Positions 1 through 6,178 are shown, numbered from the stretch's first letter. The stretch: DNA of 6,476 nt from Rhodocyclales bacterium (GCA_021286885.1 JAJTBM010000175.1:1-6476), one strand, 5' to 3'. Notes: generated from the sequence alone by a model not told the origin. Translations and numbers: made by a program.

Positions 1-477
1 ATCCTCGAAATGACGGTGGAGCAGGCCCTGGAATTCTTCCAGGCCGTCCCGGTGGTCGCCCGCAAGCTGGAAACCCTGATGCAGGTGGGCCTGGGCTACA
101 TCCGCCTGGGCCAGAGCGCCACCACGCTTTCGGGGGGCGAGGCCCAGCGGGTCAAGCTGGCCCTGGAGCTCTCCAAACGCGACACCGGGCGCACCCTCTA
201 CATCCTGGACGAACCCACCACCGGCCTGCATTTTGCCGACATCGAACTGCTGCTCTCGGTGCTGCACCGGCTGCGCGACCACGGCAACACCATTGTGGTG
301 ATCGAACACAACCTGGACGTGATCAAGACCGCCGACTGGCTGGTCGACCTGGGCCCCGAAGGGGGCGCCCGGGGCGGCACCATCGTCGGCTGGGGCACGC
401 CCGAAACCCTGGCGACCAACCCGGCCAGCCACACGGGCCGCTACCTGGCCCGCCTGCTGCCGGACTCGGCGACCTGA
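1..477 (+). CDS. uvrA: UvrABC excinuclease subunit UvrA, C-terminal fragment
   Basis: This is the 3' end of uvrA. The reading frame is open from base 1, so the start lies outside the window and the last 158 residues are visible. UvrA is the ATP-dependent damage-sensing subunit of nucleotide excision repair; as a dimer it loads UvrB at lesions in the cytoplasm. The visible part is the end of the second ABC ATPase domain. It has the ABC signature [12 protein letters not shown] (bases 127-162), a Walker B stretch [12 protein letters not shown] with the Asp-Glu pair at 208-213, and the switch-histidine motif [24 protein letters not shown] typical of UvrA. The C-terminus ([19 protein letters not shown]) is also canonical. 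No defect is seen. The next gene begins 56 bases downstream with no terminator between. UvrA genes are often under LexA control, but the promoter is not in view. Identification is very secure. Confidence 0.97.
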   Translation: MLEMTVEQALEFFQAVPVVARKLETLMQVGLGYIRLGQSATTLSGGEAQRVKLALELSKRDTGRTLYILDEPTTGLHFADIELLLSVLHRLRDHGNTIVVIEHNLDVIKTADWLVDLGPEGGARGGTIVGWGTPETLATNPASHTGRYLARLLPDSAT

Positions 478-533
478 GCGCCCCTTCCCACGCGCCCTGC
501 AACGCACAACGCATCAACCACACGAATCAACGC

Positions 534-1454
534 ATGTCTGAAAACCTGCCCCTGTCCGATGCCTGGACCCGCCTTCTCCCCCGCCTGAGCGTGCTGGACG
601 CCGCGCCTCTGGGGGCCGCCCTGGCCGAAGCCCTGCCCCTCCGGGACGCCCTCGCCGACCCGCTGCTGGCCGAGCTACAGGCCGTGGTGCGCGACCCGGC
701 CCCCGCCTGCGATCCGGGCTATGCCCTGCACCTGAGCGCCCTGCTGCTCCTCGCCCACTGGCAGGACAGCCGCGCCCACACTGCCCTGCTCGCCCTGGGT
801 GCGCTGGCCGACGACATCCCCGACCAGCTCCTGGGGCCCCTGCTCCAGACCAGCTACGCCCGCTGCCTGATGGCCACCTGCCCGGCCAGCCCCGACGGGC
901 TGATCCGCCTGGCCAGCCTTGAACGCGCCCACCCCTCGGCCCGGGCCGCCGCCCTCGAAGCCCTGGCGCTGGGCGTGCTTGAAGAACGCCTGCCCCGGGA
1001 TGTGGTGCTGGCCTTCCTGGAAAGCTTCGCCCAGGCCCAGGCCGCCCAGGTGGCCAAGGGCGTGGAGCAGGACTTCCCCTTCCTCGACCTGTGTGTGCAT
1101 CTGGCCGCCGAGCTGGGTGCCGCCAGCTTTGCCCCGCTGCTGGAAGCCTGGTACGCCGCCGATCTGATCGACGCCGCCAGCATCCAGCGTGACACCGCCC
1201 TCGCCCAGCTGGCGCGCAGCCCGGAAGAATGCCGGGCCGCCCTGCACCAGCGCGGCAACGTGTACATCGACAGCCCGGCCCGGGAAATCATCAGCATGGA
1301 TGCGGCCTATGACAGCATCTCGCCCTTCGCCCGCCCTATCCCCCTGGCGGCCCTGCGGGCCCCCATCGTGCGGGAAGGCCCCAAGGCTGGCCGCAACAAC
1401 CCCTGCCCCTGCGGCAGTGGGCGCAAGTACAAGAAGTGCCACGGAGCCAATTAA
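534..1454 (+). CDS. DUF1186 protein with C-terminal SEC-C zinc-binding motif
   Basis: A 306-residue cytoplasmic protein with no signal peptide or membrane segment. Residues 1-235 are Leu/Ala-rich and look all-helical, in the manner of a HEAT-like or other helical repeat fold. Residues about 237-265 ([25 protein letters not shown]) match the style of the DUF1186 family. Residues 286-303 form a textbook SEC-C motif, [15 protein letters not shown], with Cys291, Cys293, Cys302 and His303 as the expected zinc ligands. SEC-C tails are best known from SecA, where they bind zinc and contact SecB or ribosomes, but they occur on many unrelated proteins and the role of DUF1186 is not known. The ATG at 534 is chosen because no other start lies close by in frame; there is no clear Shine-Dalgarno sequence before it. 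The gene sits between uvrA and yceH on the same strand. A link to DNA repair or protein quality control would be guesswork. Confidence 0.9.
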   Translation: MSENLPLSDAWTRLLPRLSVLDAAPLGAALAEALPLRDALADPLLAELQAVVRDPAPACDPGYALHLSALLLLAHWQDSRAHTALLALGALADDIPDQLLGPLLQTSYARCLMATCPASPDGLIRLASLERAHPSARAAALEALALGVLEERLPRDVVLAFLESFAQAQAAQVAKGVEQDFPFLDLCVHLAAELGAASFAPLLEAWYAADLIDAASIQRDTALAQLARSPEECRAALHQRGNVYIDSPAREIISMDAAYDSISPFARPIPLAALRAPIVREGPKAGRNNPCPCGSGRKYKKCHGAN

Positions 1455-1526
1455 AGGCCACGCCCCCACGCGCCGGCCTGTCACACATTCCGTCTACAAA
1501 CACAGCTGAACTGCACGCCTGCCTCC

Positions 1527-1530
1527 GGAG
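1527..1530 (+). promoter_or_regulatory. Ribosome binding site of the YceH-family gene
   Basis: GGAG lies six bases before the ATG at 1537 and fixes that start. It is the clearest Shine-Dalgarno sequence on the + strand of the window; the genes starting at 534 and 2276 have none that is obvious. Confidence 0.7.
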
Positions 1531-1536
1531 CCCGCC

Positions 1537-2211
1537 ATGAGTGAGAACCAAGCCCCCGCCAGTGATGAAACCCCGGGTTTCGATCTGGACGAATTCGAGA
1601 TCCGCGTCCTCGCGGTGCTGATCGAAAAAGCCTTCATCACCCCGGACACCTACCCTTTGTCGGTGAACGCCCTCACCAGCGGCTGCAACCAGCTCACCGG
1701 GCGGGAGCCGGTCATGAGCCTGTCGGACGCCACCACCCTGGAGACCCTCAAGCGTCTGGCCGAGCGGGGGCTGGTCAGCCAGCGCCAGCAGGCCGGCGCC
1801 CGAGTCACCAAATGGGAACACCAGGTACGCCTGCGCTACTCCCTCACCCCGCCCATGCAGGCGGTGCTGGCCATCCTGATGCTGCGCGGGCCCCAGACGG
1901 TGTCCGAGATCCGCAGCCGTTGCGAGCGCATGCACAGCTTTGGCGGGAACCAGGACGTGGAAGAAATCCTCGAAAAGCTGGGCGACAAGTTCCCGCCCAT
2001 GGTGGTGCAACTCCCCAAGGCCCCCGGCACCAAGGAAGCCCGCTATGCCCAGCTCTTGGGCGGCGAGCCCCCGGCCTTCGAAGCCGGCGCCGCCAATGCC
2101 GCCCCCAAGGGCAGTCGGGTGGCAGAACTGGAAGAGGAAGTACGGCGCCTGCGCCAGCAACTCGAATGGCTGACCAGCGAGTTCGAGGCCTTCCGCAATC
2201 AGTTCAAGTAA
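1537..2211 (+). CDS. yceH: YceH/UPF0502 (DUF480) double winged-helix protein
   Basis: A 224-residue soluble protein of the DUF480/YceH family. The family hallmark is at residues 23-60: a helix with RVLAVLIEK, then TPDTYPLSVNALTSGCNQLTGREPVM. Known structures in the family show two tandem winged-helix domains; here they would span roughly residues 18-100 and 105-175, the second containing LRGPQTVSEIRSRCERMHSF. The C-terminal part (about 193-224, VAELEEEVRRLRQQLEWL) is charged with regular leucine spacing and probably forms a short coiled coil, as in relatives. The fold suggests nucleic-acid binding, but no regulon or biochemical role is established to my knowledge. Length is normal for the family. 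The ATG is supported by GGAG six bases upstream. The gap to the previous gene is 82 bases and to lgt 64 bases, without a visible terminator, so co-transcription with lgt is possible. Confidence 0.93.
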   Translation: MSENQAPASDETPGFDLDEFEIRVLAVLIEKAFITPDTYPLSVNALTSGCNQLTGREPVMSLSDATTLETLKRLAERGLVSQRQQAGARVTKWEHQVRLRYSLTPPMQAVLAILMLRGPQTVSEIRSRCERMHSFGGNQDVEEILEKLGDKFPPMVVQLPKAPGTKEARYAQLLGGEPPAFEAGAANAAPKGSRVAELEEEVRRLRQQLEWLTSEFEAFRNQFK

Positions 2212-2275
2212 GCGGCTTCAGGGCTGCAAGGCTTTACGGCTGCACGCATAGACTCACGCATCTTCGGATATTTTC

Positions 2276-3079
2276 ATGCTTGTCCATCCCCAATTCGACC
2301 CCATCGCCATTTCTGTCGGCCCCCTCAGCGTGCGCTGGTACGGGCTCATGTATCTGGTGGCCTTCATTCTGTTCATCGTGCTGGGCCGCGCCCATGCCCG
2401 CCGCCGCCCGGAGCTGGGCTGGACGGCGGAGCAGATCGACGATCTGCTGTTTTACGGGGTGTTCGGGGTGATCCTGGGGGGACGGCTGGGAGAGGTGCTG
2501 TTCTACCAGCCCGCCTATTACTTCAGCCACCCCGCCGAGATCCTCGCGGTGTGGAAAGGCGGGATGAGCTTTCACGGGGGCTTTCTGGGGGTGCTGGTGG
2601 CCATGGCCCTGTACGGCCGCAAGACCGGGCGGGGCTTCTGGCAGGTCACCGACTTCATCGCGCCCCTGGTGCCCACCGGGCTCGCCGCCGGGCGCATCGG
2701 CAACTTCATCAACGGCGAACTCTGGGGCCGTCCCGCCGACCCGAGCCTGCCCTGGGCGATGATTTTCCCTCAGGTGGATAACATCCCGCGCCACCCGTCG
2801 CAGATCTACCAGGCCGAACTGGAAGGGCTGTGCCTGTTTGTGCTGCTGTGGTGGTTTGCCGCCAAACCGCGCCCGGCCCGGGCCGTGTCGGCGGTCTTTT
2901 TGATGGGCTACGGCAGCATGCGCTTCATCGCCGAATTCTTCCGCAACCCGGACCCGGGCATTTTCAGCGGGCTGGGCCTGGGGCTCTCCACCGCCCAATG
3001 GCTGTGCGTGCCCATGGTGCTCCTGGGGGCGGGCCTGCTCTGGCATGCGGGGCGCAGCCACGCCACGCCCCAGACCTGA
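2276..3079 (+). CDS. lgt: Phosphatidylglycerol--prolipoprotein diacylglyceryl transferase
   Basis: Lgt is the inner-membrane enzyme that transfers diacylglycerol from phosphatidylglycerol to the lipobox cysteine of prolipoproteins, the first step before LspA and Lnt. The 267-residue product shows all family marks: the N-terminus [20 protein letters not shown], the loop [11 protein letters not shown] with the essential histidine region at residues 100-102, the Lgt signature [14 protein letters not shown] (139-152; Arg140 and Asn146 are the conserved functional positions), RHPSQIYQ (172-179), and [11 protein letters not shown] (216-226) with the conserved Arg/Glu pair. About seven hydrophobic segments are visible, as expected. 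The ATG start agrees with the usual N-terminus; the Shine-Dalgarno is weak (GGAT about eight bases upstream). In many bacteria lgt is followed by thyA or ilvD; here it is followed by a convergent gene only 16 bases away. Confidence 0.97.
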   Translation: MLVHPQFDPIAISVGPLSVRWYGLMYLVAFILFIVLGRAHARRRPELGWTAEQIDDLLFYGVFGVILGGRLGEVLFYQPAYYFSHPAEILAVWKGGMSFHGGFLGVLVAMALYGRKTGRGFWQVTDFIAPLVPTGLAAGRIGNFINGELWGRPADPSLPWAMIFPQVDNIPRHPSQIYQAELEGLCLFVLLWWFAAKPRPARAVSAVFLMGYGSMRFIAEFFRNPDPGIFSGLGLGLSTAQWLCVPMVLLGAGLLWHAGRSHATPQT

Positions 3080-3095
3080 GCCTCCCCGGCCAGGC

Positions 3096-3518
3096 TTACA
3101 TCTGCTGGTAGGGGCCCACACAGGTGCGCATGTCGGCCGCTTCGCACAACACCATCATGTGCTGGGCCGGGTGGATGAGGGCGAAGCGCGCATGCACTTC
3201 ACCCACCTGGTCAACCTTGCCATCACATCCGGGCTGCCCATTGCTGCCCGTCACCGTTTCGGTCAGACGCTGGAAGCCATGGGCATCGGGCGTCGGCGCC
3301 AGCTCAAAACGTAGCACCTCCTGCTCGGCCCCACTATTGATGCGGGCCGCGCCCCCCGGCTGGTAAATCCGGGTTTCGGTACAGTGGGCCGGCTCGAACA
3401 CATACGCCCAGCGCCCCTCCAGAGGTGTTTCGCCGGCCTGGACCAGACCGCCGCCACCGAGCAGCACTCCCAGAATGAGCAGTCCGTGCCAGGGCGTAAG
3501 CATCTGCATTTTGTTCAT
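3096..3518 (-). CDS. Small secreted four-cysteine protein, function unknown
   Basis: A 140-residue protein that I do not recognise. The N-terminus has a type I signal peptide: the basic start MNKMQ, a hydrophobic core LLILGVLLGGGG (about residues 13-24) and a likely cleavage site after VQA (residue 28). There is no lipobox cysteine. The mature part of about 112 residues has four cysteines (46, 98, 125, 133), which could make two disulfides in the periplasm, and the pattern GRWAYVFEPAHCTETRIYQ. This resembles small beta-rich periplasmic proteins, but the resemblance is not diagnostic. The start at 3518 is preferred over ATGs at 3527 and 3584 because AGGA (3527-3530) lies eight bases before it. 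The gene is convergent with lgt, 16 bases from its stop, and divergent from the GH5 gene. A -10 box, palindrome and leader hairpin lie upstream and are listed separately. Confidence 0.78.
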   Translation of the reverse strand: MNKMQMLTPWHGLLILGVLLGGGGLVQAGETPLEGRWAYVFEPAHCTETRIYQPGGAARINSGAEQEVLRFELAPTPDAHGFQRLTETVTGSNGQPGCDGKVDQVGEVHARFALIHPAQHMMVLCEAADMRTCVGPYQQM

Positions 3519-3552
3519 GATGGGCATCCTATGCCGTGCTGAAGTGATGATC

Positions 3553-3573
3553 GGGTGCAGCGGCGCAGCACCC
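3553..3573 (-). promoter_or_regulatory. Leader stem-loop of the small secreted gene
   Basis: An inverted repeat GGGTGC (3553-3558) / GCACCC (3568-3573) with a nine-base loop. If the -10 box at 3587-3592 is used, transcription would begin near 3580, so this hairpin would sit at the very 5' end of the mRNA, about 35 bases before the start codon. A 5' hairpin can stabilise a transcript; it is not a terminator because no T run follows. Confidence 0.4.
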
Positions 3574-3586
3574 CCGAAAAGCAAAA

Positions 3587-3592
3587 AGTATA
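3587..3592 (-). promoter_or_regulatory. Probable sigma-70 -10 box of the small secreted gene
   Basis: On the - strand this reads TATACT, one base off the TATAAT consensus, 68 bases upstream of the chosen start codon and followed by an AT-rich stretch. No acceptable -35 hexamer lies 16-18 bases further upstream. Instead a 16-base palindrome overlaps that position, which fits an activator-dependent promoter. The promoter itself is an inference from sequence. Confidence 0.45.
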
Positions 3593-3613
3593 GGCCTTCG
3601 ATTCATACAGCAT

Positions 3614-3629
3614 CATGACGTTCGTCATG
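3614..3629. promoter_or_regulatory. Perfect inverted repeat, candidate operator
   Basis: CATGACG-TT-CGTCATG: two perfect seven-base arms with a two-base spacer. Its near edge is 21 bases upstream of the - strand -10 box, so it covers the place where a -35 hexamer would be. It is 242 bases from the GH5 start codon. The size and symmetry suit a dimeric regulator. I do not recognise the motif as a known operator. Confidence 0.5.
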
Positions 3630-3633
3630 CAGC

Positions 3634-3697
3634 CAATGACACCGGATTCAGGCCATCTACATCAGAAAACACTTAAATTCGTGACATCAATGACACC
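3634..3697. repeat. Ten-base direct repeat CAATGACACC with TGACA words
   Basis: CAATGACACC occurs exactly at 3634-3643 and 3688-3697, 54 bases apart. A further TGACA lies at 3682-3686, nine bases before the one at 3691-3695, and another at 3761-3765. The palindrome at 3614-3629 contains the related TGACG/CGTCA. The cluster lies in the AT-rich island between divergent genes and could be a set of regulator half-sites, though five-base words can recur by chance. Confidence 0.35.
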
Positions 3698-3871
3698 CTT
3701 GGTAACAAATTGATGGCCATGATGAAGCCCCAGGCTTAAGGTTGCTGCACGCCCCGTACCTGACAGACTCCACGGCAGGGCCGCTGCCCCCAGAAGAAGG
3801 CGGCTCCCGGAGCAGGCCGGATTGCCCGACCGGCGCCGGAGCATCCGGGCTTGTCTGTTACTGGAAGCTCC

Positions 3872-5290
3872 ATGTCCCTGCATACGCTCCTGGCGACCCT
3901 GCTGCTGACCTTGCTCAGCTGCAGCCTGGGTGCCCAACCGCCCCAGCTCAAGCGCGGCGTCAATCTTTCCTCGTCTTACGCCAACGTCCCCATCCTGCCC
4001 TACCTGTACCGCTGGCCCACCACCACGGACCCCACCGATGACCGAGATTTCCAGAACATCGCCTCGGCGGGCTTCGACCATGTGCGCCTGCCCGTGCATT
4101 TCTTCATCCAAACCCCCGGCTTTGGGGTGAGTCTGGACAAGCTGCCGGTGGATTACGCCGCTGCCAAAACCTTTCTGGATGCGCTGACGGTTGAAAACTC
4201 TGACGCCGGGCGCCGCTGGCGGGTGTTCGACATGGTGATGCAGGCCCCCGCCAAGCGCGGCCTGACCCTGGTGATCGACATGCATTATGACCGGGCCACC
4301 GAAGAGGCCATCGAAGCCAGCCCCCTCTACCTGCAAAAGCTCGTCACCCTCTGGACGTGGGTGGCGGATCGCTACGTCAACAAGTACAAGCTCCAGCCCC
4401 ACCAGCTCGTCTTCGAACTGCTCAATGAACCGCGCTTCGATGCGGCCACCGCCCGCAGCGTGTATACGCCCTTCCTGCAGCAGGCCATCCGGGCGATTCG
4501 GGGCAAGGTGGGGAGCGACTACGTGATTCTGATCCAGCCCCCCATGTTCGGCCTGGGCACCCTCACCGAACCCAGCATAGACCCCCGCGTGATCGCGCCC
4601 AATGACCCCCTGGTCTGGTACGCAGCCCACTTTTACGATCCCTTTGTGATCACCCACCAGGGCTACCAATACCTGTACTGGAACCGGGCCCAGCGACTCA
4701 CCAGCCGGGTCATGAACCTGCCCTACCCGGCCGCCCTGGCCAAGGGCCGCCCCGTGTGCATGGGCCTACCCGCCACCAGCTACCCCAAAGGGGTTCCGCT
4801 CGACAATTGCATCTACATCCTCCCCGGACAGATCACCGCCGATGAAGCCCGTGCCCAGCTCCAGGCCTACATCGACCAAGACTGGGGCCCCGCCCGCATC
4901 CGGGAAAGCCTGCGCTTTTACCGGGAATGGGCCGACACCTTCGGGGTGAAGCTGATCGTGAACGAGTTTGGTGCAGTAGACGCCACCACCATCAACGCCG
5001 ACATGGAAACCGGCCTGCCCCGCCGCTATGGCCCGGAACCCCAGTACAAGATGAATTGGCTCAAGGACGTGCGGGAAGCCCTGGAATATCACGGCCTGGG
5101 CTGGACGGTGTGGGACTACGCCGGCGGCTTCCAGATCACCTACAAAGTCGGCGCCACCTGGAACGACAACGGGTTTCGGCGCTGGGACTGGAGCGTGCCC
5201 GCCAGCACCACCAACCCCCGGGCACAAAACCCGCGCTTTGAAATGTTCTGGGCCTTGGGGATGAAGCTCCCCACCGCACCGAGCCACTAA
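3872..5290 (+). CDS. Exported glycoside hydrolase family 5 (cellulase-like) protein
   Basis: A 472-residue (alpha/beta)8-barrel hydrolase of the GH5 type, a retaining enzyme class acting on beta-linked glucans, mannans and similar polymers. Numbered from the ATG: RGVNLS (29-34) opens the barrel, VRLPVHFF (71-78) has the conserved Arg72, IDMHYD (135-140) has His138, FELLNEPRF (181-189) carries the acid/base Glu186, HFYDP (253-257) has the conserved His and Tyr, VNEFGA (363-368) carries the nucleophile Glu365, and WTVWDYAGGF (411-420) gives the conserved Trp. So the catalytic set is complete. The N-terminus has a hydrophobic export segment (LLATLLLTLL) ending LLSCSLGA, which could be a lipobox at Cys17 or a type I site after Ala21; it lacks a basic residue. 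The ATG at 3872 (GGAAG four bases upstream) is preferred to an in-frame TTG at 3851 (GGAG nine bases upstream), which adds seven residues. A stretch of about 105 residues between HFYDP and VNEFG is unusually long. No binding module or cellulose synthase gene is nearby. Substrate cannot be told. Confidence 0.9.
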   Translation: MSLHTLLATLLLTLLSCSLGAQPPQLKRGVNLSSSYANVPILPYLYRWPTTTDPTDDRDFQNIASAGFDHVRLPVHFFIQTPGFGVSLDKLPVDYAAAKTFLDALTVENSDAGRRWRVFDMVMQAPAKRGLTLVIDMHYDRATEEAIEASPLYLQKLVTLWTWVADRYVNKYKLQPHQLVFELLNEPRFDAATARSVYTPFLQQAIRAIRGKVGSDYVILIQPPMFGLGTLTEPSIDPRVIAPNDPLVWYAAHFYDPFVITHQGYQYLYWNRAQRLTSRVMNLPYPAALAKGRPVCMGLPATSYPKGVPLDNCIYILPGQITADEARAQLQAYIDQDWGPARIRESLRFYREWADTFGVKLIVNEFGAVDATTINADMETGLPRRYGPEPQYKMNWLKDVREALEYHGLGWTVWDYAGGFQITYKVGATWNDNGFRRWDWSVPASTTNPRAQNPRFEMFWALGMKLPTAPSH

Positions 5291-5370
5291 GCCTACGCGC
5301 CACTCAAGCCCGGAGGCACGTCCTGGCGGCCCCCCGCCCCGCCCATCCCGCGTATCATGCGCCCCACGTC

Positions 5371-5486
5371 TTCAGGGCGGGGTGCAATTCCCCACCGGCG
5401 GTAGGCAGCCCCCGTGCTGCGAGCCCGCGAGCGCCTGCCTTCGGGCAGGGTCAGCAGATCCTGGCGCGAAGCCCGGGCCTGCTGAA
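5371..5486 (+). promoter_or_regulatory. Truncated orphan FMN riboswitch (RFN element)
   Basis: The 5' two-thirds of an FMN aptamer is plainly recognisable. TTCAGGGCGGGGTGCAATTC followed by CCCACCGGCGGTA (5371-5403) forms the P1 5' strand and P2. GCAGC/GCTGC (5405-5409 / 5416-5420) forms P3. The invariant AGCCCGCGAGCG is at 5422-5433. P4 is CCTGCC-TTCG-GGCAGG (5434-5449), and GGTCAGCAGATCC is at 5449-5461. After that the consensus is lost: the P5 loop is not TGNNATT, and the conserved GCCGACGGT and AGTCCGGATG blocks, with the closing strand of P1, are absent through 5604. FMN riboswitches normally lie ahead of ribB or other riboflavin genes; here the next gene is convergent and unrelated. It starts 80 bases after the GH5 stop. 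I read it as the remnant of a riboswitch cut by a deletion or rearrangement near 5460-5478; ligand binding is unlikely. Confidence 0.82.
5451..5485 (+). promoter_or_regulatory. Hairpin at the broken end of the FMN aptamer
   Basis: TCAGCAG (5451-5457) is perfectly complementary to CTGCTGA (5479-5485). Inside it CCTGG (5460-5464) can pair with CCGGG (5473-5477), with one G-U pair. In a normal FMN aptamer the first strand belongs to a conserved junction that contacts the ligand core, so this fold would hide it. No T run follows, so it is not a typical Rho-independent terminator. Confidence 0.5.
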
Positions 5487-5511
5487 TCCCTCGCCCCCAC
5501 CCACGCCCATG

Positions 5512-5545
5512 AAAAACCCCGCCGGGCCATACAGGCCGGGCGGGG
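5512..5545 (-). terminator. Rho-independent terminator of the 185-residue protein gene
   Basis: Read on the - strand, a GC-rich hairpin is followed directly by TTTTT (5516-5512). The arms are 5545-5534 and 5528-5517, twelve positions with a single G-G or C-C mismatch, and the loop is TGTAT. It lies 59 bases after the TGA of the gene ending at 5605. On the + strand the A run precedes the hairpin, so it should act in one direction only. Confidence 0.85.
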
Positions 5546-5604
5546 CGGGCACTACACGCAAGGAAACCTGTGCGCCGGCCCCCAGGCCGGCTGCACGCAA
5601 GCGT

Positions 5605-6162
5605 TCAGATGGCGCCGCGCAGCTCGCGCTTCACATCCACCACCAGGGCCAAGGCATCGGCCAGGCTCACCACCGGGGCCTTGACCTTGCGGGTGGCGAG
5701 GCCATCCACCAGGGTCACGACCTTTTCGCTGGCGGTCTGGCCCTTGAAATCTTCCTTCTCGTAGCCGATCAGATCGGCCAGCTCGTTCCAGACCATGCCT
5801 TCGACGAGGGGGATCAGCTCGACCTTGGTACCCTTGTAATCCACCACCACGTTCTTGCCGATGTTCACCACGAACAGAATCACGCTGGTTTCAGCGGTGA
5901 AGAAGGCTTCGTACTTGGCGAGCAGGGGCTCCAGCAAATCCAGCTTGTCCATGAAGCCGGACAGGAACAGCAGCTTGTCGCCCGCAGCCAGAGACACACC
6001 CTGCTTGAGCACGCCATGGGGCGGCTTGCGACGGCCCTGGGCATCCCCCACTTCGCCTTCGATCACCACCAGTTCGCCCCGATAGGCGGCCTTGGCGCCC
6101 ACCGCTTCCTTGAAGTTCATGTTGAAGAGCAGCTGCTCTTTCTCGAAGTGATCGTACAGCAT
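5605..6162 (-). CDS. Unrecognised 185-residue soluble protein
   Basis: I cannot assign this protein to a family. It is 185 residues, with no signal peptide, no transmembrane helix of full length and no cysteine, so it is probably cytoplasmic. The N-terminus (MLYDHFEKEQLLFNMNFKEAVGAKAAYRGELVVIEGEVGD) alternates helix-like and strand-like stretches. Residues 60-90 are helical and Leu-rich (LLFLSGFMDKLDLLEPLLAKYEAFF). Residues 92-121 look like beta strands (TSVILFVVNIGKNVVVDYKG, then TKVELIPLVEGM). The C-terminal 40 residues are helical with Lys/Arg. Gene reality is well supported: start ATG 6162 has AGGGAAGGA (6170-6178) seven bases before it, and a clear terminator follows the stop. The frame stays open upstream to 6273, but starts there lack a ribosome binding site. 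It is probably transcribed alone: the upstream gene ends 219 bases away. Confidence 0.85.
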   Translation of the reverse strand: MLYDHFEKEQLLFNMNFKEAVGAKAAYRGELVVIEGEVGDAQGRRKPPHGVLKQGVSLAAGDKLLFLSGFMDKLDLLEPLLAKYEAFFTAETSVILFVVNIGKNVVVDYKGTKVELIPLVEGMVWNELADLIGYEKEDFKGQTASEKVVTLVDGLATRKVKAPVVSLADALALVVDVKRELRGAI

Positions 6163-6169
6163 GGGGTCA

Positions 6170-6178
6170 TCCTTCCCT
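6170..6178 (-). promoter_or_regulatory. Strong ribosome binding site fixing the start at 6162
   Basis: On the - strand this reads AGGGAAGGA, ending seven bases before the ATG at 6162-6160. It decides against the longer in-frame starts at 6198 and 6273. Confidence 0.75.

Larger units (their letters stand above)
3519..3871. other. Divergent intergenic regulatory region
   Basis: A 353-base gap between the divergent small secreted gene and the GH5 gene, with no coding sequence I would defend. It holds the leader and promoter of the - strand gene (3527-3592), a palindrome (3614-3629), an AT-rich island (3661-3720 has 22 G or C in 60 bases, against a much more GC-rich surrounding) and repeated TGACA words. 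From about 3735 to 3870 the sequence is GC-rich again and probably forms the leader of the GH5 gene. I found no convincing + strand -35/-10 pair. Confidence 0.6.

Noticed and set aside
675..1484. Long - strand frame opposite the DUF1186 gene.
   Set aside because: The product is Gly/Gln/Val-rich with no motif; it is an antisense shadow of a gene with a clear SEC-C motif.
2222..2244. GGCTGCA repeated twice ahead of lgt.
   Set aside because: Seven bases, two copies, no symmetry or position that suggests function.
3080..3095. GCCT/AGGC inverted repeat in the gap between lgt and the convergent secreted-protein gene, as a possible shared terminator.
   Set aside because: Only four base pairs and no T run on either strand.
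2234..3121. Long - strand frame opposite lgt.
   Set aside because: Lgt is unmistakable on the + strand; the antisense product is His/Gln/Arg-rich and has no recognisable domain.
3662..4669. Long - strand frame opposite the GH5 gene and running into the intergenic region.
   Set aside because: Composition is typical of antisense translation, no start signals are seen, and the opposite strand carries full GH5 catalytic motifs.
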